Shown here: one piece after another, positions 1 to 7,145 of the stretch
Position numbering within the stretch: the stretch's first letter is position 1
Layout of the letters: every line of letters begins with the position of its first letter
Source of the DNA: an uncultured Bacteroidota bacterium
Lineage (GTDB): Bacteria; Bacteroidota; Bacteroidia; UKL13-3
Reading direction: 5' to 3'
Assembly: GCA_903898215.1 (NCBI GenBank)
Contig: CAIUEQ010000364.1
Location: 1 to 24,639, forward strand
DNA: 24,639 bases
Made by a program: the position numbers and the translations under genes
Notes under the pieces: generated by a model
The model's input: only the letters and a program-made list of their open reading frames with translations
Told to the model about the DNA's origin: nothing
Databases searched by the model: none

Positions 1-1338
1 AGAAAGGAAACTTACCGAATCGGAACCGTTACACATCATGTATCCGTTGTTAACTTGAAGATAATTATGTCTGCAAATGGTATCCCATCCAAGAGCATTT
101 CCTGCAGCCAAACAAACATCAAATATTCCACCATCAAAGGCATATAAATAAGGATTTTGAACAGAATCGGTAGCATACCAAGAATTTGCTATAGGATAAC
201 CTGCAAAAGTATTCACACCATAATATGAAGGATTTAAAAACCATCTCCATGAGGTAGGTCCATTCGAACTCAAATCATAATAATTTAGTTGATCTGTAAA
301 ACCAACAGAACGGTTCAAGCTAAAAAAGCTTGCAGTAGGCTTACGCGAAGGAGGAGCACAAACTACTATTTTTGTAATGCTATCAACTCCATAATTATTA
401 GAACATTTTAACTTTACTTTATAATATCCAACCTGAGTAAATTTCCAACTAAAATTTGAATTAACAGTGTCGATGTAACAGGTATTCCAACGAGTTGCAC
501 AGATTCGTGGATTTGTAGGTGGAGGAGTAAATGCAGAATAAGTTCCATTTAAAGTACTGCTGTAACCAATAATATCCCAATAATTATTTTTAGAATTATT
601 ACTAGTATTTACAAAAATGTAAGGATTATTTATCCAAGCCGTATCAAAGTTTATATTGTATGCAAAACCTGCTAAAGGAGGAATAGTAGCACCCGGACTT
701 GAAGGGATATAATCAAATCTCATATTCGGTCTGGTAGAATAGCTTGTAGGTGTTATCCCTACCGGACACATTGTGCCAGTTACTCCATCGCTCCATGCTT
801 GAATTACGGAAACAAAAGAAGTTGTTGAGCTATTAACTGATAAACTGTAGGTGTAATTGCTATTTCCATTATCATGACATACATCTACCAAAAGGTTGGA
901 AGTTCCATCCCAAATAAATGTTGTAGCAAAAGGATGATTCACCCAACCAGTAGCAGAAGGGGTGAAACTAACTGGCCCAAAAACTGTGGTCAATCCAGTA
1001 TTATCCCAAGCTGAAGTTAATGCTGACGCAGTTGTGTTTTTTAATTTTATCTGAAAATTTTGATGAGTACCAGCACCATTAGTTGCAGTTACACTAAAAG
1101 AAAGACTAGTTAGTGTGGTAGCTCCAGTTAAACCAAGACCAGAAAGTTCGCTTGCTAAAATTAGCATTTGAGAGCGTGACTGAGAATACCAAGCCCCGTA
1201 TGGAGTTGGGTAACTAGTACTTGAATTTGTTGTTGTGCCTGTTCCAATTGTAATTGTTTGGGCATTAACTTGTAAAGTAAAAAAAGAAAGGAGAATACTC
1301 AATGCAAGTAATCCGATTTGATGTATATGTTTTTTCAT
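1..1338 (-). CDS. Secreted PKD-domain protein, C-terminus beyond window edge
   Basis: An open frame of 446 codons runs from ATG at 1338 to the window edge with no stop, so the gene is 3'-truncated by the window. Residues 1-26 form a signal peptide (MKKHIHQIG then a hydrophobic core, cleavage likely after VNA). Residues 27-190 form a beta-rich module with the landmarks YPTPYGAWYSQSRSQ, FIWDGTSNLLVDVCHDNG and a GTMCP turn, a type common at the N-terminus of Bacteroidota T9SS cargo. Residues about 220-327 and 332-430 look like two PKD-like domains (YYKVKLKCSNNYGVDS; TASFFSLNRSVGFTD then SWRW). I expect a T9SS sorting domain in the missing part, but it is not visible. It has its own promoter-like sequence at 1372-1402, so it is probably not in the operon of the di-heme gene 80 bp upstream. 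Function unknown; an adhesin or surface protein is likely. Confidence 0.8.
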   Translation of the reverse strand, partial: MKKHIHQIGLLALSILLSFFTLQVNAQTITIGTGTTTNSSTSYPTPYGAWYSQSRSQMLILASELSGLGLTGATTLTSLSFSVTATNGAGTHQNFQIKLKNTTASALTSAWDNTGLTTVFGPVSFTPSATGWVNHPFATTFIWDGTSNLLVDVCHDNGNSNYTYSLSVNSSTTSFVSVIQAWSDGVTGTMCPVGITPTSYSTRPNMRFDYIPSSPGATIPPLAGFAYNINFDTAWINNPYIFVNTSNNSKNNYWDIIGYSSTLNGTYSAFTPPPTNPRICATRWNTCYIDTVNSNFSWKFTQVGYYKVKLKCSNNYGVDSITKIVVCAPPSRKPTASFFSLNRSVGFTDQLNYYDLSSNGPTSWRWFLNPSYYGVNTFAGYPIANSWYATDSVQNPYLYAFDGGIFDVCLAAGNALGWDTICRHNYLQVNNGYMMCNGSDSVSFLS

Positions 1339-1371
1339 AATTATAATTTATTTATTCAAGAAAAAGAAAGT

Positions 1372-1402
1372 CGAAAGTACGTTTTGTTCCACGATAAACA
1401 AA
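1372..1402 (-). promoter_or_regulatory. Bacteroidota-type promoter for the secreted PKD protein
   Basis: On the minus strand TTTG (1402-1399) is followed after exactly 19 bases by TACTTTCG (1379-1372), close to the Bacteroidota sigma-ABfr consensus TTTG-N19-TAnnTTTG (one mismatch in the -7 box). Transcription would start near 1365, giving a leader of about 27 nt before the ATG at 1338. No Shine-Dalgarno sequence is seen, as is usual in this phylum. Predicted from sequence only. Confidence 0.45.
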
Positions 1403-1418
1403 CTTAAAAAAAACTTAA

Positions 1419-2537
1419 TTAGGGTTTTGAATAAGAGGTGTTAACAATTAAAGAAGAATCCGTTAATGTTTTTAGAAACAGGATCAATTCTCGTTTTTCT
1501 TGGGAAGAAAGATTGAGACCTGTGGGATGAGGGTTTTTAGTAATAAATCCATCAACATTTGAACCCTGATATGCTTGGGCATCGTAAAAATCAACTACCT
1601 GCTCAAGTGTGGAAAATCTTCCATCGTGCATATAGGGTGCAGTAAAAACAAGGTTGCGAATAGATGGTGTTTTTAACTTCCCCAAATCGCCATTATTTTT
1701 TGTGATACGTGCGAGCCCAGAGTCGGTAAATATTTTCTGCAACCCATTATTGTGAAAACTGAAATCTAATCCAAAATCAGTTTCCAAAGGTGATGAAGGA
1801 GGAGCCAAAGTATGACAATGCCAACAATCACCTTTTTCACTCGTAAATGTAATAAATCCGTTCATTTCTTCAGGAGAAAAATTGGAAAAATTGATCAATC
1901 GTCCTTGGTCAAATTTTGTGTTTCCCGAAATGATCGTTCGTTCAAATTGTGATATGGCAAATGCTAATAATTGAGAAGTGATCGAGTCAGTTCCAAAGGC
2001 TTTTTTAAATAAAGTAGGATATTCTGATTTTAACTTCAATTTAGTCAAAACATTTGGCAAGGTCTCACTCATTTCAATAGGATTTGTGATTGGCCCAAAT
2101 ACTTGCGACTCTAAATCAGATGCTCCTCCATCCCAAAAGAACTGATGCGTTAAAACTCCATAATTTGTAAACCATCCTAAATTAAAAATTGGAGGTGCAT
2201 TTCGTTTTCCTACTTCACCATGCAAACCAGAACTGAATTGTTTTGTGCTATCGGTAAAAGAAAAATTGATATTATGGCAAGTAGCACAACTCATCGTGTT
2301 GTTTTGTGATAATATTGGATCGTAAAAAAGTTTACGTCCCAATGCAATTCCTTCAACTGTTAATGGATTATTTGCAGGACTCAGGATTGGAACCTTCGAC
2401 CAAAAAAAAGGATAATTGATGCTATAGGGAGTTGCTGAAAAAGGTACTGCAACAGTTACAGGCAGAGAAGTATTATCCTTTCTGCATTGAACAAAAAAAG
2501 TTGCTAAAAACAATAATATAAAAAACTTTACTTTCAT
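1419..2537 (-). CDS. MbnH/MauG/CcpA-family di-heme lipoprotein
   Basis: A 372-residue protein of the bacterial di-heme cytochrome c peroxidase superfamily. It starts with a lipoprotein signal (lipobox ending FVQC, Cys18), so it should be membrane-anchored. Two c-type heme sites are visible: CATCH (84-88) and CWHCH (238-242). Other superfamily landmarks are RNAPPIFNLGW (112-122), FWDGGA (134-139), GPITNPIEM (148-156) and PSIRNL...APYMHDGRF (291-308). Residue Tyr318 in VVDFYD lies where classical peroxidases carry a Met heme ligand; Tyr there is the MauG/MbnH condition, but this placement is my alignment by eye. The start codon overlaps the stop of the upstream MbnP-like gene (ATGA, 2534-2537), so the two are translationally coupled. 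In the characterised MbnP/MbnH pair the di-heme enzyme oxidises a Trp of its partner to kynurenine. A plain H2O2-reducing cytochrome c peroxidase is the alternative. Confidence 0.85.
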   Translation of the reverse strand: MKVKFFILLFLATFFVQCRKDNTSLPVTVAVPFSATPYSINYPFFWSKVPILSPANNPLTVEGIALGRKLFYDPILSQNNTMSCATCHNINFSFTDSTKQFSSGLHGEVGKRNAPPIFNLGWFTNYGVLTHQFFWDGGASDLESQVFGPITNPIEMSETLPNVLTKLKLKSEYPTLFKKAFGTDSITSQLLAFAISQFERTIISGNTKFDQGRLINFSNFSPEEMNGFITFTSEKGDCWHCHTLAPPSSPLETDFGLDFSFHNNGLQKIFTDSGLARITKNNGDLGKLKTPSIRNLVFTAPYMHDGRFSTLEQVVDFYDAQAYQGSNVDGFITKNPHPTGLNLSSQEKRELILFLKTLTDSSLIVNTSYSKP

Positions 2538-3292
2538 TGTATAGATAAGATACTCATCATATCTTTTGAATTTTGTACAAGTTTTGAAATGCCTTTTGAT
2601 GTAGTTGAATGAATATCTTTATCATCCACTTTTAAATTATAACTGTATGGATTTTGAAACAATTCTTTGATATCCATTTTAATATTGATTGTGCGAGAAT
2701 CTGCTAACGAAAAGTTTGCAGGAAACTCATAACTCATGATATTTTCATCACCTCCTAAATCCAATGAAAAAGAGGTATTTGTTGCACCGAAATTCCCTTT
2801 CAATCTGTAAAAAACATAACCCGTATTCCAAAACCAACACATGCCCATGCTCGGATCAAGTGCACCTGTTTGACCTACTGTATGATTGTGTAAACTATCA
2901 ACTCCAATAACAAAACTCAATGTTTTATAATCACCTTGCGGAACATTATTAATGGTTATTGTTGTTGAATCCGGATTTTGAGAATCGATATCGTAGTGCA
3001 CTAAAAAAAAGTTTCCGGGAGAATAAATTGTATTATCTGTTTTCGTCAATTTTATATTCGAAAAATAATAAGCAAACTGTGATTGAATTCTAATCGTATC
3101 ATTTGCAGTTAGATAACTTTCAGAAAATTGTAAAGGATTATTCCCAAAAACATGTGATATATTAAACGTAATAGTACCTGTTGAAACATTTCCTGGTTGA
3201 GCTGTTTGATCTTTTTTGCATCCAAAAAAAATCAGAAAGAAAAAAAACAAAACCGTAAAAAATAGTTGACTATTTTTTTTAATTATTCTCAT
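2534..3292 (-). CDS. MbnP-family (putative copper-binding) lipoprotein
   Basis: A 252-residue lipoprotein: residues 1-24 are a Phe-rich hydrophobic signal ending IFFGC, with Cys25 as the lipidated residue followed by KKD. The body is beta-rich and matches the MbnP family by recall: FNISHVFGNNPL near the N-terminus, FSNIKL (77-82), SFVIGVDSLHNHTVG (126-140), GALDPSMGMCWFWNTGY (143-159) and a long YRLKGNFG strand. Trp153 and Trp155 sit in the family's most conserved block, and His47, His135 and His137 are candidate ligands. In Methylosinus MbnP, Cu(I) is bound with the help of a kynurenine made from Trp by MbnH; which Trp corresponds here is not established. First gene of a two-gene operon with the di-heme gene. 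No methanobactin gene is present nearby, so a role in copper handling is inferred from the family only. Confidence 0.82.
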   Translation of the reverse strand: MRIIKKNSQLFFTVLFFFFLIFFGCKKDQTAQPGNVSTGTITFNISHVFGNNPLQFSESYLTANDTIRIQSQFAYYFSNIKLTKTDNTIYSPGNFFLVHYDIDSQNPDSTTITINNVPQGDYKTLSFVIGVDSLHNHTVGQTGALDPSMGMCWFWNTGYVFYRLKGNFGATNTSFSLDLGGDENIMSYEFPANFSLADSRTINIKMDIKELFQNPYSYNLKVDDKDIHSTTSKGISKLVQNSKDMMSILSIQ

Positions 3293-3324
3293 GGATATGA
3301 ATCAGAATGGTTAGAAATTCTATT

Positions 3325-3332
3325 CAAACATA
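3325..3332 (-). promoter_or_regulatory. -7 box for the MbnP/MbnH-like operon
   Basis: On the minus strand TATGTTTG is a perfect TAnnTTTG match, 32 bp upstream of the ATG at 3292. The leader would be about 25 nt. No good TTTG box is seen at the expected distance upstream (the nearest is a weak TTATG at about 3356-3360), so the promoter may be weak or activator-dependent. Confidence 0.4.
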
Positions 3333-3417
3333 AGATTTACAATTCTTAAATTTTTCATAAAATTGTTGGTAAAATCAAGTTTACTAATATGAAGCATATT
3401 ATGGATTTGATAGAACT

Positions 3418-3472
3418 GTCATTCAAAACTTGTTTAGGAATATTAGAGATGCTGAAACAAGTTCAGCATGAC
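3418..3472. repeat. 55-bp imperfect palindrome, probable REP-like element
   Basis: Two 27-base arms (3418-3444 and 3446-3472) are inverted copies of each other around one central base, matching at 19 of 27 positions. The right arm contains a perfect 8-bp hairpin of its own (ATGCTGAA at 3449-3456, loop ACAAG, TTCAGCAT at 3462-3469). An alternative 9-bp pairing, AACTTGTTT (3427-3435) with AAACAAGTT (3455-3463), would unfold it. It lies between the DUF2480 stop and the MbnP-like operon, both on the minus strand. There is no T-run after it, so it is a poor intrinsic terminator. The GATGCTGAAACAAGTTCAGC core looks like a dispersed palindrome I associate with Bacteroidota genomes; copy number cannot be seen here. 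Confidence 0.65.
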
Positions 3473-3501
3473 GACAAATAATTTTCCAAACTCCTATTTC
3501 T

Positions 3502-4023
3502 TTACTTTCTTTTATAAATTGGCACATTACTACAAGCTTCTCCAAACATCAAACTTTTAACATGAGGCAAAAGTTTATGAGTGATTTCTACATATGCACT
3601 AACAGGAATTGGAATAACTCCACATCCTTTAATTATTACCCGAACATCGTTGTAATCTTGTGCATTTATTTTTTGGAATGCGTCAGTAAATAAAACCGTT
3701 TCAAGAGTTTGCATATCACCAAAAATATAACGGTGTGCAAAAGGCTCAATACTAACAGCTAAAAGCATATATGCCCAAGTTGGAATGATGGCATCTGCAG
3801 AACAAGTGAAAGCAATATTTTTATTTTGATATTGTCTCCAATTATGCGTTTTTACAAATTCTCTGAAATCTTTTTCACGTAAAATCATTCCTCTATAAAG
3901 CTGATGTTCTATATCAAATAAAACGCGCTCACCTTGATGATAAAACTCTTCCAAATCAATGGTAATTAAACCACTTTCGGCAATTTTATTTTCTATCGGT
4001 TTGATATCGTTGGTAGGTTCCAT
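3502..4023 (-). CDS. DUF2480 family protein
   Basis: A 173-residue soluble protein with no signal peptide or membrane segment, recognised as DUF2480, a family largely restricted to Bacteroidota and of unknown function. Conserved blocks are FTCSADAIIPTWAYMLL (72-88), KGCGVIPIPVSAYVEIT (132-148) and the C-terminal SLMFGEACSNVPIYK (157-171). Cys74, Asp77, Cys134, Glu162 and Cys164 sit inside these blocks and could form a metal or active site, which is my inference. The length looks complete. ATG at 4023 is the first start after a repeat-rich gap. It lies downstream of glyQS on the same strand, but the 180-bp gap holds an inverted-repeat element, so co-transcription is uncertain. Confidence 0.85.
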   Translation of the reverse strand: MEPTNDIKPIENKIAESGLITIDLEEFYHQGERVLFDIEHQLYRGMILREKDFREFVKTHNWRQYQNKNIAFTCSADAIIPTWAYMLLAVSIEPFAHRYIFGDMQTLETVLFTDAFQKINAQDYNDVRVIIKGCGVIPIPVSAYVEITHKLLPHVKSLMFGEACSNVPIYKRK

Positions 4024-4063
4024 TTAAGATTGAACAAAGTTTATTGACTTTTGATTTTTTTTG

Positions 4064-4197
4064 CTCTCGCGGATTTCGCTGATTCTCGCAGAAATAATTT
4101 TTGCTTATTGTTTGATTAATTTTTCTCTCGCTGATTTCGCGGATTCTCGCAGAAAATATATTTAAAAAATCTGCGCTTATCTGCGAAATCTGCGTGA
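4064..4197. repeat. Direct plus inverted 30-bp repeats (GCGGATTTCGC type)
   Basis: Two 31-base direct copies, 4064-4094 and 4125-4155, both start CTCTCGC and end TCTCGCAGAAA; they differ only by an exchange of GG and TG in the middle. A third, inverted copy lies at 4169-4197 (ATCTGCG...ATCTGCGAAATCTGCG) and can pair with the second over about 28 bases, with an AT-rich loop of roughly 15 bases. The structure begins 6 bases after the glyQS stop, so its transcript would carry a long 3' hairpin, but no U-tract follows. It looks like a dispersed intergenic repeat family rather than a gene-specific terminator; that is inference. Confidence 0.7.
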
Positions 4198-4203
4198 AAT
4201 TAT

Positions 4204-5712
4204 TTACCCCAAAAATTTCTTCCAGTTAATTTCTTCTGCCAAAATTTCTTTGATTTTGGAAATTGGAATTCGCTCTTGTTTCATCGTATCACGGTAACGA
4301 ATGGTTACTGTTTGGTCTACCAACGTATCATGGTCAACAGTAATACAATATGGCGTTCCGATAGCATCTTGCCTGCGGTAACGTTTTCCAATTGCATCCT
4401 TTTCTTCATAAAAACAATTGTACTCAAATTTCAATTCGTTAATTATTTTTTCTGCAACTTCAGGCAAACCATCTTTTTTTGTTAATGGAAATATTGCCAC
4501 TTTAACTGGAGCTAAAATTGCAGGAAGTTTTAACACAGTGCGCATTTCTTTTTTACCTGCTTGCCGCTCAAGCCTTGGAGCAGCAGGCAAGTCCCCTTCT
4601 CCTACCTCCTCTTCAATAAAACTTGCACATAATGTTGCCAAAAATAAACGATCCAAACCGATTGAAGTTTCAACAACATAAGGAATATAATTTCCAAAAG
4701 GTTTGCCTGTAGATTCATCTACTTCGCTATCGAAATATTGTATTTTTTTTCCTGAAAATTCTTGGTGATTTTTTAAATCAAAATCGGTACGAGAATGAAT
4801 GCCTTCCATTTCTTTAAAACCAAATGGATAATCAAATTCAATATCCACGGCAGCATCAGCATAATGAGCTAATTTCACATGATCATGAAAACGATATTTC
4901 TCTGTTCCAAATCCTAATTTATGATGCCATTTGATACGTGTTTCTTTCCAATGTTCGTACCATTGTTTTTGTGTGCCCGGACGAATAAAAAATTGCATTT
5001 CCATTTGTTCAAATTCACGCATGCGCATGATAAATTGGCGGGCAATAATTTCGTTGCGAAAAGCTTTTCCGGTTTGTGCAATTCCAAAAGGAATTTTCAT
5101 TCTTCCTGATTTTTGCACGTTCAAAAAATTGACAAAAATTCCTTGAGCAGTTTCGGGACGTAAATAAATTTTATCTGAATCTTCAGCCATCGCTCCCATT
5201 TCGGTAGAGAACATGAGATTGAACTGACGAACATCTGTCCAGTTGCGGGTTCCACTCATCGGACAAACAATTTCGTGTAATTCAATTAAATTTTTGAGAT
5301 GAGCTAAATCATTATCAAGCAATGCCTGATCTAAAGACTTTTGTAATTCTTCAGCTTTGTTTGTCTTGCCATCTTTTTCATAGCGCGCAATTTTATCTTC
5401 AAGTAATTGATCGGCACGGTAGCGTTTTTTCGAATCTTTATTATCAATCATCGGATCGCTGAAACCATCAATATGTCCGCTGGCTTTCCACACTTTAGGA
5501 TGCATAAAAATTGCAGCATCCAATCCCACAATATTTTCATTCATTTGCACCATTGATTTCCACCAATACGTGCGCAAATTATTTTTCAGTTCCACACCAT
5601 TCTGACCATAATCATACACGGCACCAAGTCCGTCATAAATTTCGCTCGATGGAAAAACAAATCCATACTCTTTACAATGCGAAACAACTTTTTTGAAAAC
5701 TTCTTCACTCAT
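4204..5712 (-). CDS. glyQS: Glycine--tRNA ligase, single-chain class II type
   Basis: A 502-residue class II synthetase that charges tRNA-Gly in the cytoplasm (the alpha2 dimer type, not the separate GlyQ/GlyS alpha-beta type). Landmarks: SGHIDGFSDP (78-87), an inserted helical Lys/Glu-rich segment (about 90-150), RPETAQG (185-191), motif 2 around FRNEIIARQF (218-227) with FEQME, motif 3 YIPYVVETSIGLDRLFL (342-358) and an anticodon-binding domain (about 401-495) with EKDAIGKRYRRQDAIGTP. The family more often has E-P-S-x-G in motif 3; here it is ETSIG, as far as I recall a Bacteroidota-type variant. The length is normal. ATG at 5712 gives MSEEVFKKVVSHCKEYGF, a typical start. Divergent from the deacetylase-like gene across 136 bp. 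Confidence 0.96.
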   Translation of the reverse strand: MSEEVFKKVVSHCKEYGFVFPSSEIYDGLGAVYDYGQNGVELKNNLRTYWWKSMVQMNENIVGLDAAIFMHPKVWKASGHIDGFSDPMIDNKDSKKRYRADQLLEDKIARYEKDGKTNKAEELQKSLDQALLDNDLAHLKNLIELHEIVCPMSGTRNWTDVRQFNLMFSTEMGAMAEDSDKIYLRPETAQGIFVNFLNVQKSGRMKIPFGIAQTGKAFRNEIIARQFIMRMREFEQMEMQFFIRPGTQKQWYEHWKETRIKWHHKLGFGTEKYRFHDHVKLAHYADAAVDIEFDYPFGFKEMEGIHSRTDFDLKNHQEFSGKKIQYFDSEVDESTGKPFGNYIPYVVETSIGLDRLFLATLCASFIEEEVGEGDLPAAPRLERQAGKKEMRTVLKLPAILAPVKVAIFPLTKKDGLPEVAEKIINELKFEYNCFYEEKDAIGKRYRRQDAIGTPYCITVDHDTLVDQTVTIRYRDTMKQERIPISKIKEILAEEINWKKFLG

Positions 5713-5729
5713 GGTCGCAAAATAAAGCC

Positions 5730-5838
5730 TATTAAGTGTATTTGAAAATTAAACATTAAACTTTTTAAAATGATTTAACGCACTTGGATAACAAGTTTCA
5801 ATCTCTCATTAATTCTCACTAATTTGGCACACTTAATA
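5730..5838. promoter_or_regulatory. Mirrored 10-mers in the glyQS/deacetylase divergent gap
   Basis: TATTAAGTGT (5730-5739) and ACACTTAATA (5829-5838) are perfect inverted copies lying about 100 bp apart, one just upstream of each divergent start (17 bp before the glyQS ATG, 10 bp before the TTG at 5849). Read in each gene's own direction both are ACACTTAATA, preceded by a weak -7-like sequence (TAATTTTC toward glyQS, TAATTTGG toward the deacetylase). They may mark matched transcription start regions or an operator pair, or be chance in AT-rich DNA. Confidence 0.3.
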
Positions 5839-5848
5839 AATCGCTGCA

Positions 5849-7144
5849 TTGCTATACGTTTATACCATACAAAAAACTGAACGGTTAAAATATATTCTCG
5901 ATGAACTGCTTGGCAGGCGGATGGGTTTTGATTTCTTATTAACAGATGATTTAAACGAATTCAAAATATTAGATGGTGCAAAAATAAATTATAGTGAAAC
6001 AGTTTTTGAAGATGCCATCAATATCAAACCACACTTTTTGCTTTTTGAAGATAATATCAGAAATCAAAATATTGAAGTAAAGAGTAATACTGAATGGAAC
6101 AAAATATTTTTTGAAAGCCAATCTGAAATACCATTTGATATTTTTGCAGCTTCGTTTTATTTACTTTCGAGATATGAAGAAAAACTGCCTTATGAAAGTG
6201 ATGAACACGGAAGATATAAAGCTGAACAAAGCTTGGCAGTTAAAAATAATTTTATTGAAATTCCACTTATAGATATTTGGGCTAAACACTTTAAAGAAAT
6301 AATTCTTACAAAATTTCCTCAAACAAAGTTCAGAGAAAATCATTTTAAATTTACCTCAACAATTGATATTGATTTTGCTTATAAATACAGAGGAATTGGT
6401 TTGATGAAACAAACTTTAAAGTTTTGGAAATCATTGCTGCAAGCACGTTTCAAAGATTGCTTTGAACAACTAAACTTTAAGAATGACCCATATGACACTT
6501 ACGGTTTTATTCAAAAGGTCTCAACCAATAACCAATCAACATTGCTCTATTTTTTGTTGATGAGAACAGGAACTGAATTTGATAAAAATATTTCTCCAAA
6601 AAGTGTTGAGATGAAAAATCTTGTTATAAAATTATCAGAGAAAAATGAAATCGGATTACATCCATCCTATTTTTCTGATGATGAAAAAAAGTTGAAAGAA
6701 GAAAAATTATTACTCGAAAAGATTTCAAATAAAAAGATTTCAATTACTCGTCAGCACTTTTTAAAATTCAATTTACCTCATACTTATCGAAAATTAATTA
6801 CGCAAGGATTTACTGATGATTATTCGATGGCATACAGCGCTATTTGTGGATTCAGGGCATCAACATCATTTCCGTTTTATTTCTTTGATTTAGAAAAAAA
6901 TGAAACAACAAATCTTACCATTCATCCAACAACTGCGATGGATGTAACACTAAAAAATTATCAAAAACTTTCACCTGAACAAGCAATTTCAAAAATAGAA
7001 TTTCTTATCAACGAAGTAAAAAAAGTTGACGGAATATTTATCAGTTTGTGGCATAATTCAAATTTGTGTTTGAACGATGAATGGAAAGAATGGAGAATTG
7101 TTTTTGAAAAAATGCATGCATTAACCTCTAAAAAAACAAATTAA
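5849..7144 (+). CDS. DUF7033 / polysaccharide deacetylase-like protein
   Basis: A 431-residue protein with no signal peptide. The N-terminal part (1-about 150) resembles the DUF7033 domain that precedes divergent polysaccharide-deacetylase (CE4-like) domains in Bacteroidota. The C-terminal part has deacetylase-like metal-site remnants: TIDIDFAYKY with Asp173 and Asp175, GLHPSY with His271, a TRQHFLKF segment (300-307) and ISLWHNSN near residue 400. The expected reaction is removal of N-acetyl groups from an exopolysaccharide or lipid-linked glycan, but the substrate is unknown. The start is TTG at 5849: an in-frame TAA lies at 5837-5839 and the next ATG (codon 25) would remove the conserved N-terminus (LYVYTIQKTERLKYIL). 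One base after its stop begins the acyltransferase gene, so the two form an operon. Confidence 0.8.
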   Translation: MLYVYTIQKTERLKYILDELLGRRMGFDFLLTDDLNEFKILDGAKINYSETVFEDAINIKPHFLLFEDNIRNQNIEVKSNTEWNKIFFESQSEIPFDIFAASFYLLSRYEEKLPYESDEHGRYKAEQSLAVKNNFIEIPLIDIWAKHFKEIILTKFPQTKFRENHFKFTSTIDIDFAYKYRGIGLMKQTLKFWKSLLQARFKDCFEQLNFKNDPYDTYGFIQKVSTNNQSTLLYFLLMRTGTEFDKNISPKSVEMKNLVIKLSEKNEIGLHPSYFSDDEKKLKEEKLLLEKISNKKISITRQHFLKFNLPHTYRKLITQGFTDDYSMAYSAICGFRASTSFPFYFFDLEKNETTNLTIHPTTAMDVTLKNYQKLSPEQAISKIEFLINEVKKVDGIFISLWHNSNLCLNDEWKEWRIVFEKMHALTSKKTN

Positions 7145-7145
7145 T

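Noticed and set aside
3418..3472. Intrinsic terminator for the DUF2480 gene
   Set aside because: No T-run follows the stem on the minus strand, and the larger symmetry fits a dispersed palindrome better.
4276..5696. Plus-strand open frames of 61-87 codons opposite glyQS
   Set aside because: They lie wholly within a strongly conserved synthetase gene, overlap each other and show no recognisable protein features.
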